This document shows, in pieces, positions 1 through 6,734 of a DNA stretch of 64,000 bases. How positions within the stretch are numbered: position 1 is the stretch's first letter; every line of letters starts with the position of its first letter. Under the pieces are notes generated by a model, which saw only the letters and a list, made by a program, of their open reading frames with translations, did no database searches and was not told where the DNA came from. Source of the stretch: CAKTOF01 sp964523945. GTDB lineage: Bacteria; Bacillota; Clostridia; Oscillospirales; Oscillospiraceae. A program made the position numbers and the translations under genes. The stretch lies in contig CAZGBU010000001.1 in the NCBI GenBank assembly GCA_964523945.1, positions 1 through 64,000 of the forward strand, written 5' to 3'.

Positions 1-319
1 CATTCCCCGGCGCAACCACACTTGGGGAGGTTACGGCGTCCACATCGCCTTCCAGCACTGCGTTTTCCGCCCATGAAAAGTAGGCCACAAGGACGCCGCC
101 GGCCGCCGTCTCTGTGTTGCCGCCAGAATCGGCCTGCGTCGATTCTGTGGCAAGCTCCGGCAATTCCGCTTCCTGATTCTGCGGTTCAGGCCCTATGACT
201 TCGGGCTCGGTCGTAACCGCGGGGGAGGAAGCGCTGATGTCCTGCGATCCGGCGGCATCCCCACAGGCGCTGAGCAGAACGACGGCTGCCACCAGAGAGA
301 AACAGAGCAATTTCCGCAT
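1..319 (-). CDS. Flavodoxin-domain lipoprotein, 3' end outside window
   Basis: The start ATG (319-317) has a GGAGGTG ribosome binding site. The N-terminus is a lipoprotein signal peptide ending in the lipobox LLSACG, followed by a low-complexity Pro/Glu/Gln/Ser linker. The flavodoxin fold then begins with VLVAYFSWAEN, the usual first strand and phosphate-binding loop for FMN. Only about 106 residues are inside the window; the frame is open to base 1. A membrane-anchored FMN carrier or quinone-reductase-like role is inferred. It has its own promoter (361-389) and lies downstream of a LysR gene on the same strand, which may control it. Confidence 0.8.
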   Translation of the reverse strand, partial: MRKLLCFSLVAAVVLLSACGDAAGSQDISASSPAVTTEPEVIGPEPQNQEAELPELATESTQADSGGNTETAAGGVLVAYFSWAENAVLEGDVDAVTSPSVVAPGN

Positions 320-360
320 TGCGACACCTCCAATTCCGTGCTGCGGTTTGATCTGCGTCT

Positions 361-389
361 ATTATAGCGGCCAATTCGTTCCATGTCGA
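361..389 (-). promoter_or_regulatory. Sigma-A promoter of the flavodoxin lipoprotein gene
   Basis: On the minus strand a -35 TCGACA (389-384) is followed by a 17-bp spacer and a perfect -10 TATAAT (366-361). Transcription would start near 354 and leave about 35 nt of leader before the ATG. The big palindrome at 435-482 lies 45 bp upstream of the -35. Confidence 0.75.
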
Positions 390-434
390 ATACCTGCTTT
401 TTATCCTGATCTATGCTTTTTCCGTATGGATAGA

Positions 435-482
435 ACAGCTTGTCAAGAAAGTCACTTGTAAGTGACTTTCTTGACAAGCTGT
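435..482. repeat. 48-bp perfect inverted repeat, nested palindrome
   Basis: The left arm 435-456 (ACAGCTTGTCAAGAAAGTCACT) is the exact reverse complement of 461-482, with TGTA between them. Each arm also holds a small palindrome, CTTGTCAAG or CTTGACAAG, and the centre reads AAGTCACTTGTAAGTGACTT. No T-run follows on either strand, so it is not a normal terminator. It lies upstream of the flavodoxin promoter and downstream of the LysR gene. An operator for a dimeric or tetrameric regulator, or a remnant of a small mobile element, are both possible. Confidence 0.85.
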
Positions 483-525
483 CTGTGAATTTCTCACTTT
501 TGCAAATTCGAGTCGAATTAGACAT

Positions 526-552
526 GAAAGGGAACCATGACGGTTCCCTTTC
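526..552 (-). terminator. Probable terminator of the LysR gene
   Basis: An 11-bp stem (GAAAGGGAACC, 526-536, pairing with 542-552) has a 5-nt loop and lies 30 bp past the LysR stop. The following minus-strand sequence is only moderately T-rich, so termination may be weak. Confidence 0.5.
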
Positions 553-583
553 GCATGTTCTCTCTCCAGCCGATTCGGTGAGG

Positions 584-1474
584 TTATTCTGTCATGCTGG
601 CGCGCAGCATATTGATCTCCTGAATGAAAAGAGAAGTTGCTGCTGAGAACAGGTGGTTTCGTTTCCAGACCAATACACTGTGCGTGGTGTGCGGCGGATG
701 GATCGGAATAAACCGCAGGCGCGGGCTGCTGTGAATGGCCAGCGCGCCGTCCAGGCAGAAGGCGCAGCCAAGGCCGGCCTCGACCAGCAGCGCCGCGTTG
801 GACAGGAGCGTATAGCGCAGCGGTATCCGGAGATCTTTTTCTTCACAGCCCAGCCAGCTTAGGATTTCTGTATGCACCGGCTCCCGCAGGGGCAGAATCA
901 GCGGATATGCGGCGAGCTCCGGCGGCGCGATGGACGCCCTGCCAGCCAGGGGATGATCGTCCCGCATCAGCACGCCCCAGCGCTCTTTTGGGGAGAGACG
1001 GAGATAATCATATTTTGTTGTGTCGACCGGCTCGAGCAGCAGGCCAACATCCACCAGTCCCTTGTCAAGCCGGTCTTTGATATTGTCTGCCATCTCGTTA
1101 TACAGATTGAACTGTACCAGGGGATACTTTTCGGAAAACCGTGTGATTAGCCTGGCGAACAGACGGCTCCCCACCGCCTCAGACGAGCCGATGGCAATCA
1201 GGCCGCCGATTTCCGCGTTCTGCTCTGCAAACGACTGTTCCAGCCGGTCGGCCAGTTCCACAATCTCCTCCGCCCGCTGACGGAAAAAGATGCCGTCATC
1301 CGTCAGGGACAGCCCGGTTTTCCCCCGGATCATCAGCGTTGTGCCCAGCTCGCGCTCCAGATCCATCAGCTGTCGGCTCAGCGTCGGCTGCGTCAGATGC
1401 AGCACCTCTGCGGCCCGGGTGATATTGCCCTCCTGCGCGGCCGCAAGAAAATACCGGAGCGTTCGAAGTTCCAT
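584..1474 (-). CDS. LysR-family transcriptional regulator
   Basis: A 296-residue protein of normal LysR length. Residues 1-60 form the winged helix-turn-helix (RYFLAAAQEGNITRAAEVLH, then TQPTLSRQLMDLE), and about 90-290 is the periplasmic-binding-protein-like effector domain. The start has a GGGAGGT ribosome binding site and a promoter at 1505-1533. The next gene downstream on the same strand is a flavodoxin lipoprotein; LysR proteins often control a neighbour, but the ligand cannot be read from sequence. The palindrome between the two genes is a candidate site for it or another regulator. Confidence 0.92.
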   Translation of the reverse strand: MELRTLRYFLAAAQEGNITRAAEVLHLTQPTLSRQLMDLERELGTTLMIRGKTGLSLTDDGIFFRQRAEEIVELADRLEQSFAEQNAEIGGLIAIGSSEAVGSRLFARLITRFSEKYPLVQFNLYNEMADNIKDRLDKGLVDVGLLLEPVDTTKYDYLRLSPKERWGVLMRDDHPLAGRASIAPPELAAYPLILPLREPVHTEILSWLGCEEKDLRIPLRYTLLSNAALLVEAGLGCAFCLDGALAIHSSPRLRFIPIHPPHTTHSVLVWKRNHLFSAATSLFIQEINMLRASMTE

Positions 1475-1504
1475 ATCAACTGACCTCCCAGTGTTGATGT
1501 ATCC

Positions 1505-1533
1505 ATTTTACCGCAGCAGTTCAGGTTCTGCAA
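1505..1533 (-). promoter_or_regulatory. Promoter of the LysR gene
   Basis: Minus strand: -35 TTGCAG (1533-1528), 17-bp spacer, -10 TAAAAT (1510-1505), 31 bp upstream of the start codon. Confidence 0.6.
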
Positions 1534-1544
1534 CCGGCAGGACC

Positions 1545-1577
1545 GCCCTGGCCGCCGCATTCCGCGGCGGCCGGGGC
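1545..1577. terminator. GC-rich hairpin downstream of the Cys-rich ORF
   Basis: A 14-bp stem (1545-1558 with 1564-1577, one mismatch) around the loop ATTCC. It lies just past the stop of the small Cys-rich ORF on the minus strand, but no T-run follows on either strand. Termination is therefore only a guess. Confidence 0.3.
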
Positions 1578-1598
1578 AGTGTAACACATGCGAGCGGC

Positions 1599-1784
1599 TC
1601 AGCAGCCGGGGCGCCGATAGCGCGTCTGCTGCCGCTGCACAAACAGCGGAAAGCCAAGCGCCGCACAGCACTGTTCAGGTTCAACCGTCTGTTCGTTTGG
1701 GTCCGGTTCGAGGCAGCAGCCCATGACGGCATGCATACAGTCCGCAAAATGATCGCAGCGATACTGGTAGCAATGCAGCTCCAT
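1599..1784 (-). CDS. Small Cys-rich hypothetical protein
   Basis: A 61-residue ORF with eight cysteines (positions 5, 10, 16, 23, 24, 39, 40 and 61) and several acidic Pro/Glu residues in the middle. The cysteine spacing suggests a metal-binding or disulfide-rich peptide. The ribosome binding site is weak (GCGGGG, about 6 nt before the ATG). It lies between the LysR gene (same strand) and the divergent GTPase gene. I do not recognise the family. It is listed because the composition is non-random for this GC-rich DNA, but it could be spurious. Confidence 0.35.
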   Translation of the reverse strand: MELHCYQYRCDHFADCMHAVMGCCLEPDPNEQTVEPEQCCAALGFPLFVQRQQTRYRRPGC

Positions 1785-1852
1785 TTATAAACCCCGCTTT
1801 CTGCCTGCCGCACCGGCCGGCGGTATGATCCATGATGATACCAGAGCATGAA

Positions 1853-4531
1853 ATGGCTGTCAATCTCATTNNNNNNNNNNNNNNNNNNNNNNNNNNNNNN
1901 NNNNNNNNNNNNNNNNNNNNNNNNNNNNNNNNNNNNNNNNNNNNNNNNNNNNNNNNNNNNNNNNNNNNNNTTGTTATCGGCATTCTGGCGCATGTGGACG
2001 CTGGAAAAACGACGCTGTCCGAGGGGATGCTCTACCGTGCCGGCGCGCTCCGGACCCCGGGGCGCGTGGACCACGGCAGCGCTCTGCTCGACAGCGACGA
2101 AATCGAGCGCGAGCGCGGCATCACGATCTTTTCACAGATGGCGGAGTTCCGGGCTGGCGAGACGGCGTTTACGCTGCTCGACACGCCGGGCCATGTGGAC
2201 TTCTCTGCGGAAATGGAGCGCACGCTCAGTGTGCTCGACTACGCAGTGCTGGTGATCAGCGCAACCGATGGCGTGCAGAGCCACACGCGCACGCTCTGGA
2301 GCCTTCTCGCACGCTATCGCGTGCCGGTCTTTGTCTTTGTCAATAAGATGGATCTGCCGAACGCAGGACGGGAGGCGCTGCTCGACGCACTGCGGCGCGA
2401 GCTCGGCGACGGCTGCGTTGACTTCGGCGCGCCGCACGACAGCGCTTTTTTTGAGCAGCTTGCCATGTGCGACGAGACGCTGATGGAGCAGTATTTGAAC
2501 GCCGGCGCGCCGGATGCGTCTGCTGTTCGGCAGGCTGTCGCTGCACGACGCGTAATTCCGTGCCGGTTTGGCGCGGCGCTGCACTTCGAGGGCGTGGACG
2601 AGCTGCTCACCGACCTGGACCGCTGGACGGCTGCGCCGCCGATGCGAACGGAATTCGGTGCGCATGTGTTTAAAATTGCCGAGGACCGGCAGGGTACGCG
2701 GCTGACGTATCTGAAAGTGACAGGCGGGGAACTGCGCGTCAAAGACAGCCTGCACGGCACGGCGCGCGGCGGCGCGGTATGGTCGGAAAAAGTCGATCAG
2801 CTCCGCGTCTATTCCGGTGAGAAATACCGCACAATCGCGTGCGCCGGGCAGGGAATGGTCTGCGCCTGTACCGGCCTCTCCGCAACATACCCGGGTGAGG
2901 GACTCGGGGTGGAGGCAGATGCGCTGGACCCGGTGCTCGAGCCAGTCCTGACCTATTGTGTCGTCCTGCCGGACGATCTGCGTGCGCACACTGCGCTGCA
3001 ATATCTGCAGAAGCTCGAGCAGGAGGACCCACAGCTGCGTGTCGTCTGGAATGAACGGCTGCAGCAGATTCAGGTGCAGCTGATGGGCGAGGTGCAGCTT
3101 GCGGTGCTGCGCCGTGTCATGGAGAGCCGCTTCGGTGCTCGCATCGACTTCGATCAGGGCGGCATTGTCTACCGCGAGACGATTGCCGCGCCGGTTGAGG
3201 GCATCGGGCACTATGAGCCGCTGCGCCATTATGCTGAGGTGCACCTGCTGCTTGAGCCGGGTGAGCGCGGTAGTGGGCTGGTGTACGCCACTGATTGCCG
3301 TGAGGACGACCTGGCCCGCAACTGGCAGCGCCTGATCCTGTCACATCTGGCCGAAAAAACACATCTGGGCGTGCTGACCGGCTCGCCGATCACCGATCTG
3401 CGTATCACGCTCATTGCCGGCCGCGCGCACGAGAAGCACACAGAAGGCGGCGATTTCCGCCAGGCGACGTGGCGTGCGGTTCGGCAGGGACTGCGCATGG
3501 CGCAGAGCGTTCTGCTCGAACCGTGGTATGCTTTCCGGCTGGAACTGCCGGCGGGCTGTGTCGGGAGGGCGATGCATGACCTGCAGCAGATGGGCGGCCG
3601 CTTTGACCCGCCGGAGGAGGAAAATGGCCGCACGGTGATTGCCGGTGCAGCGCCGGTGGCCGGGCTGCGGGGCTATGCTGCGGAGCTGGCGGCGTACAGC
3701 CGGGGTGAGGGGCGGCTCTCGGTACGGTTTGACGGCTATGCGCCCTGTGCCGATCCGGATGCGGTAATCGCTGCGATCGGCTACGACTGTGACGCCGATC
3801 TGGACAATCCGGCCGACTCTGTGTTCTGCTCACATGGAGCGGGAACAATTGTCAAGTGGAACGAGGTGCCGTCGTATGCGCAGGTCGACAGCGGCCTGCG
3901 GCTGGATGCGGCCGATGCGGATGCACCGGAGGCACCGCGCCGACGCGCGGAGGACTACGGCCGGCTGCTTGCCACCGACGAGGAGCTGCTGAAAATCTTC
4001 GAGCGCACCTACGGCCCGGTGCGCCGGCGCCTGGCGGCGCTCGAGCCGGTGAAAAAGACCGCGCCGAAGCCAAAGCCCTACCGCGCCAGGCCGCTGCCGG
4101 ATGGGCCGGAGTATCTGCTGGTCGACGGCTACAATATCATTTTTGCCTGGGACGAGCTGTCTGCGCTCGCCCGGCGCGACCTTGAGGCTGCGCGGTTCCG
4201 GCTGGCCGACCTCCTCTGCAATTACCAGGGATACCGCCAGTGCGAGCTGATCCTGGTGTTTGATGCTTACAAGGTCAAGGGCAATCCAGGCTCGATCGAA
4301 CGGTTTCACAATATTACGATTGTTTACACCAAAGAGGCCGAGACAGCCGACCAGTATATCGAGCGCGTTACGCACGAGCTGAGGGGCAAACGCCGTGTGC
4401 GCGTCGCCACGTCTGACGGCATGGAGCAGATGATTATTCTGGGTCATGGCGCGCTGCGTGTGTCGGCGCGCGCGTTTCGCGCGGAGGTCGAGCAGGCCAT
4501 GCACGAAATTGCGGAATTTTTGCAGGGATAG
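1853..4531 (+). CDS. TetM/EF-G-like ribosomal GTPase fused to Rae1/YacP (NYN) nuclease
   Basis: The N-terminal ~700 residues follow the translational GTPase order. The G domain has AHVDAGKTT, RGITI, DTPGH and NKMD; domains II, III, IV and V follow, most like tetracycline ribosomal-protection proteins. At about residue 490, where TetM has the YSPVST loop at the tip of domain IV, this protein reads AHEKHTEGGDF. The drug-displacing loop is therefore absent and I do not call it a resistance gene. Residues ~716-858 are a complete NYN/PIN-like domain of the YacP (Rae1) family: LLVDGYNII, LVFDAY, TADQYIE and VATSDGMEQ, with the acidic catalytic residues present. In Bacillus, Rae1 cleaves mRNA in the ribosomal A site. 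The N-run 1871-1970 interrupts codon 7; joining the flanks gives MAVNLI-VIGILAHVDAGKTT, so ATG 1853 is the likely start. Confidence 0.88.
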   Translation: MAVNLIXXXXXXXXXXXXXXXXXXXXXXXXXXXXXXXXXXVIGILAHVDAGKTTLSEGMLYRAGALRTPGRVDHGSALLDSDEIERERGITIFSQMAEFRAGETAFTLLDTPGHVDFSAEMERTLSVLDYAVLVISATDGVQSHTRTLWSLLARYRVPVFVFVNKMDLPNAGREALLDALRRELGDGCVDFGAPHDSAFFEQLAMCDETLMEQYLNAGAPDASAVRQAVAARRVIPCRFGAALHFEGVDELLTDLDRWTAAPPMRTEFGAHVFKIAEDRQGTRLTYLKVTGGELRVKDSLHGTARGGAVWSEKVDQLRVYSGEKYRTIACAGQGMVCACTGLSATYPGEGLGVEADALDPVLEPVLTYCVVLPDDLRAHTALQYLQKLEQEDPQLRVVWNERLQQIQVQLMGEVQLAVLRRVMESRFGARIDFDQGGIVYRETIAAPVEGIGHYEPLRHYAEVHLLLEPGERGSGLVYATDCREDDLARNWQRLILSHLAEKTHLGVLTGSPITDLRITLIAGRAHEKHTEGGDFRQATWRAVRQGLRMAQSVLLEPWYAFRLELPAGCVGRAMHDLQQMGGRFDPPEEENGRTVIAGAAPVAGLRGYAAELAAYSRGEGRLSVRFDGYAPCADPDAVIAAIGYDCDADLDNPADSVFCSHGAGTIVKWNEVPSYAQVDSGLRLDAADADAPEAPRRRAEDYGRLLATDEELLKIFERTYGPVRRRLAALEPVKKTAPKPKPYRARPLPDGPEYLLVDGYNIIFAWDELSALARRDLEAARFRLADLLCNYQGYRQCELILVFDAYKVKGNPGSIERFHNITIVYTKEAETADQYIERVTHELRGKRRVRVATSDGMEQMIILGHGALRVSARAFRAEVEQAMHEIAEFLQG
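1871..1970. other. 100-N scaffold gap inside the GTPase gene
   Basis: Exactly 100 N. The left flank ends in ATT (an Ile codon) and the right flank starts TTGTTATCGG. Sharing the TT joins MAVNLI directly to VIGILAHVD, as expected for this family, so the true gap may be close to zero. Confidence 0.95.
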
Positions 4532-5954
4532 GAATCCAGAAACGGGCCGGACGGTATCGTCCGGCCCGCATTTTATTGGGATTGAGTGTGACGGCCTGCT
4601 GCGCGCCGTCGAGCGTAACGTTTCGGATCCACTTTTTGGAACGAAAACGCGCGAAGCAGACGATAAACCGGCCGACCATGTCGAGCTTGAGCACCAGATA
4701 GATCAGCCAGATCGGACTGTCGAATACGAATGCGACCAGGACCCCAAACGGCACCATGATATAGGTCGCAATGGTGTCGCCGAAAATCAGGAATTTCGTG
4801 TCGCCGCCGCCGCGCAGGATGCCCTTGGACAAACCGGCCGCTGCCGGTGTGATAATCAGCAGGAATGCCTGAATGGTGAGCATCTGGCGCGCGTAGACCA
4901 CGGTTTCGTCGGCCACCTTGAATACGGAGAGGATTGGCGTCTGCAGCGCGGTCAGCAGCACGGCGCTCACCACGCCGAGCAGTGTGCACAGGATCAGAAA
5001 CGCCTTGCTTTCGTCATATGCGCGCTGGTATTCGCCTGCGCCGACGGCGTTGCCGACCAGCGTTGACGAGGAGCTGGCTACGCCGATGAACAGTGCGTGC
5101 AGGACCAGACTGACCTGGTTGGCGATGGAGTTCGCCGCGGTGAACAGCGCGCCGCAGTGCCCAACAATCACGGTGACGAGCTGATTACCGATCGTATAGA
5201 CAAGATCCGAAATCAGAACCGGCACACCGGCGTGGAGGAGCCGGCGGAACAGGTCGCGGTCAAACAGCGCCAGATCGCGCATGCGGAAACCGACGGCCCG
5301 GTTGCGGAGTAGGCAGACCGCGACGACAAGGAATTCAACCAGCCGTGCACAGTTGGTGCCCCAGGCTGCGCCGACGATGCCCATGGCCGGCGAACCGAGA
5401 TTGCCGAAGATGAATACCCAGTTGAAGAAAATGTTTACCACGCACGCGCCGGCGCTTGCAAACATCGGTGGACGCGCAATGCCGACAGAGCGGAGAATCT
5501 GCGTCAGCGATGTGGTCAGTCCGTAAAACAATATGGTGACCGAGAGCACGCGCAGATAACTTGCGCCGGCTTCAATGACCGCGGCATCGTTGGTGTACAG
5601 CCGCAGGATCGGCGTCGGCAGAAGCGTGCACACTAGCGTGAGCGCTGCGCACAGCAAAACGGTCAGCTTGACACAGATTGCGGTCATGGTACGCACGGCA
5701 CCGACCTCTTTTTTGCCCCAGTACTGCGCAGTGATGACGCCCGCGCCGCCGCCGAGTCCCATACAGACCGTGTTGATAATCATGTAAAAGCTCGATCCAA
5801 GCGATGAGCCGGACAGTGCGATCTCGCCGAGCTGGCCGAGCATGATCGTGTCGATCAGATTGACGCAGAACGAGACGAGCGACTGAAGGGAGATCGGAAT
5901 GGCAATTGCCAGCATGGTGCGGTAGAACTGTTTGCCCTGACCGAAAAGACGCAT
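4434..5954 (-). CDS. MATE-family multidrug/cation antiporter
   Basis: A polytopic membrane protein with the twelve-helix MATE pattern. The start at 5954 (MRLFGQGKQFYRTM) has a GGAGG ribosome binding site and a perfect promoter upstream; an extension to 6104 would have neither. MATE proteins export cationic drugs using Na+ or H+. It is about 506 residues against the usual 450-460. The last ~45 residues (after KKWIRNVTL) are low-complexity, encoded by the antisense of the terminator and of the last 98 bp of the convergent GTPase gene. That tail is probably not functional, or a frameshift has hidden the true stop. Confidence 0.9.
   Translation of the reverse strand: MRLFGQGKQFYRTMLAIAIPISLQSLVSFCVNLIDTIMLGQLGEIALSGSSLGSSFYMIINTVCMGLGGGAGVITAQYWGKKEVGAVRTMTAICVKLTVLLCAALTLVCTLLPTPILRLYTNDAAVIEAGASYLRVLSVTILFYGLTTSLTQILRSVGIARPPMFASAGACVVNIFFNWVFIFGNLGSPAMGIVGAAWGTNCARLVEFLVVAVCLLRNRAVGFRMRDLALFDRDLFRRLLHAGVPVLISDLVYTIGNQLVTVIVGHCGALFTAANSIANQVSLVLHALFIGVASSSSTLVGNAVGAGEYQRAYDESKAFLILCTLLGVVSAVLLTALQTPILSVFKVADETVVYARQMLTIQAFLLIITPAAAGLSKGILRGGGDTKFLIFGDTIATYIMVPFGVLVAFVFDSPIWLIYLVLKLDMVGRFIVCFARFRSKKWIRNVTLDGAQQAVTLNPNKMRAGRYRPARFWIPIPAKIPQFRAWPARPPRETRAPTHAARHDPE
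4543..4568. terminator. Bidirectional terminator after the GTPase-nuclease gene
   Basis: An 11-bp perfect stem (CGGGCCGGACG with CGTCCGGCCCG) and GTAT loop, followed by CATTTTATT on the plus strand. It begins 11 bp past the GTPase stop and lies inside the MATE reading frame. Confidence 0.8.
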
Positions 5955-6000
5955 ACAGAACAACCTCCGGCGCCGTGTTAGACGGCGAATTCTTAGCGGT

Positions 6001-6029
6001 ATTATAATGCAGAACCTGTTTGCATGCAA
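6001..6029 (-). promoter_or_regulatory. Promoter of the MATE gene
   Basis: Minus strand: -35 TTGCAT (6029-6024), 17-bp spacer, perfect -10 TATAAT (6006-6001), 47 bp before the start codon. Confidence 0.75.
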
Positions 6030-6053
6030 GAGATTTCTTTGTGCCGGATGCGG

Positions 6054-6082
6054 TTTACTTGCGGCAGGGGGTGTGCTACAAT
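6054..6082 (+). promoter_or_regulatory. Promoter of the comEC operon
   Basis: TTTACT (6054-6059), 17-bp spacer, TACAAT (6077-6082) preceded by TGC, an extended -10. About 40 bp before the comEC start, divergent from the MATE promoter. Confidence 0.6.
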
Positions 6083-6122
6083 AACCGAAAGCGACTTTTC
6101 GCACGGCGGGAGGTGAGCGGCG

Positions 6123-6734
6123 CTGCGGTATCTGGCTTGGATTGTGTTTCCCTTTGCAGCCGCGTGCGCGCTGGCCGTCTATGCCATGCCGCAGACAGCG
6201 GTTTGGATCGCCGCGCCTGCGGCGCTGATTGCGGGTGTTGTGGTGCTTGTATTACGGGTGCGCCGGCTGCGCCGGGCGGCGCTTGCGTTGATTGGCCTGG
6301 CGCTGGGGTTTGCGTGGTGCGCGCTGGCGCGTCAGTTCTGGTATGCACCGGCGGCTGCGCTGGCCGGAACGGTGCAGCCAATTGAGGCCGCTGTCTGCGA
6401 CGCTCCGCAGCAGACGCGCTTCGGCAGCTCTGTCACTGTGCGCGCGCAGTTAGCCGGGCGGACATACCGGTTGCTGCTGTATCTGGACGCGGAAGCGCCG
6501 GCGGTGCAGCCGGGCGATGTGCTCCGGATGGATGCACGGCTTTCGCACTCAACTGGCAGCGGAGAGAATCTCTATTACAGTGCCAAAGGCATCTTCCTGA
6601 CGGCAAGTCCAGTGGAAGAACCCGTGCTCGAGCGCCCGGAGCGGGCGCCGCTGTGGGCATGGCCGGCGCTTGTGCGGATGCGGCTGAAGCACACATTGCG
6701 ACGTTGTTTCCCGTGCGTTCGGCCGGATTTATGA
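6123..6734 (+). CDS. comEC: ComEC N-terminal part (frame 1 of a frameshifted gene)
   Basis: This encodes the N-terminal helices and DUF4131 (OB-like) domain of the DNA-uptake channel ComEC. The frame has a strong GGGAGGTGA ribosome binding site (6108-6116) but no ATG, GTG or TTG at the right spacing. CTG at 6123 (LRYLAWIVFPF) sits 9 nt after GGGAGG and matches ComEC N-termini, so a CTG start is proposed; GTG 6144 is the conventional alternative. The frame ends at TGA 6732, six codons after it should have crossed into the -1 frame that carries the rest of the protein. The switch point falls on TTTCCCG (6707-6713). Confidence 0.75.
   Translation: MRYLAWIVFPFAAACALAVYAMPQTAVWIAAPAALIAGVVVLVLRVRRLRRAALALIGLALGFAWCALARQFWYAPAAALAGTVQPIEAAVCDAPQQTRFGSSVTVRAQLAGRTYRLLLYLDAEAPAVQPGDVLRMDARLSHSTGSGENLYYSAKGIFLTASPVEEPVLERPERAPLWAWPALVRMRLKHTLRRCFPCVRPDL

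Noticed and set aside
435..482. Rho-independent terminator
   Set aside because: No T-run follows the stem on either strand, and the arms are too long and AT-mixed.
2132..3244. 370-residue antisense ORF over the GTPase gene
   Set aside because: Arg- and His-rich translation with no family pattern; it is a shadow of the coding strand in GC-rich DNA.
1853..4531. Tetracycline resistance (tetM/tetW-like) gene
   Set aside because: The fold is related but the domain IV loop that displaces tetracycline is different and a nuclease domain is fused; no drug-resistance claim is supported.
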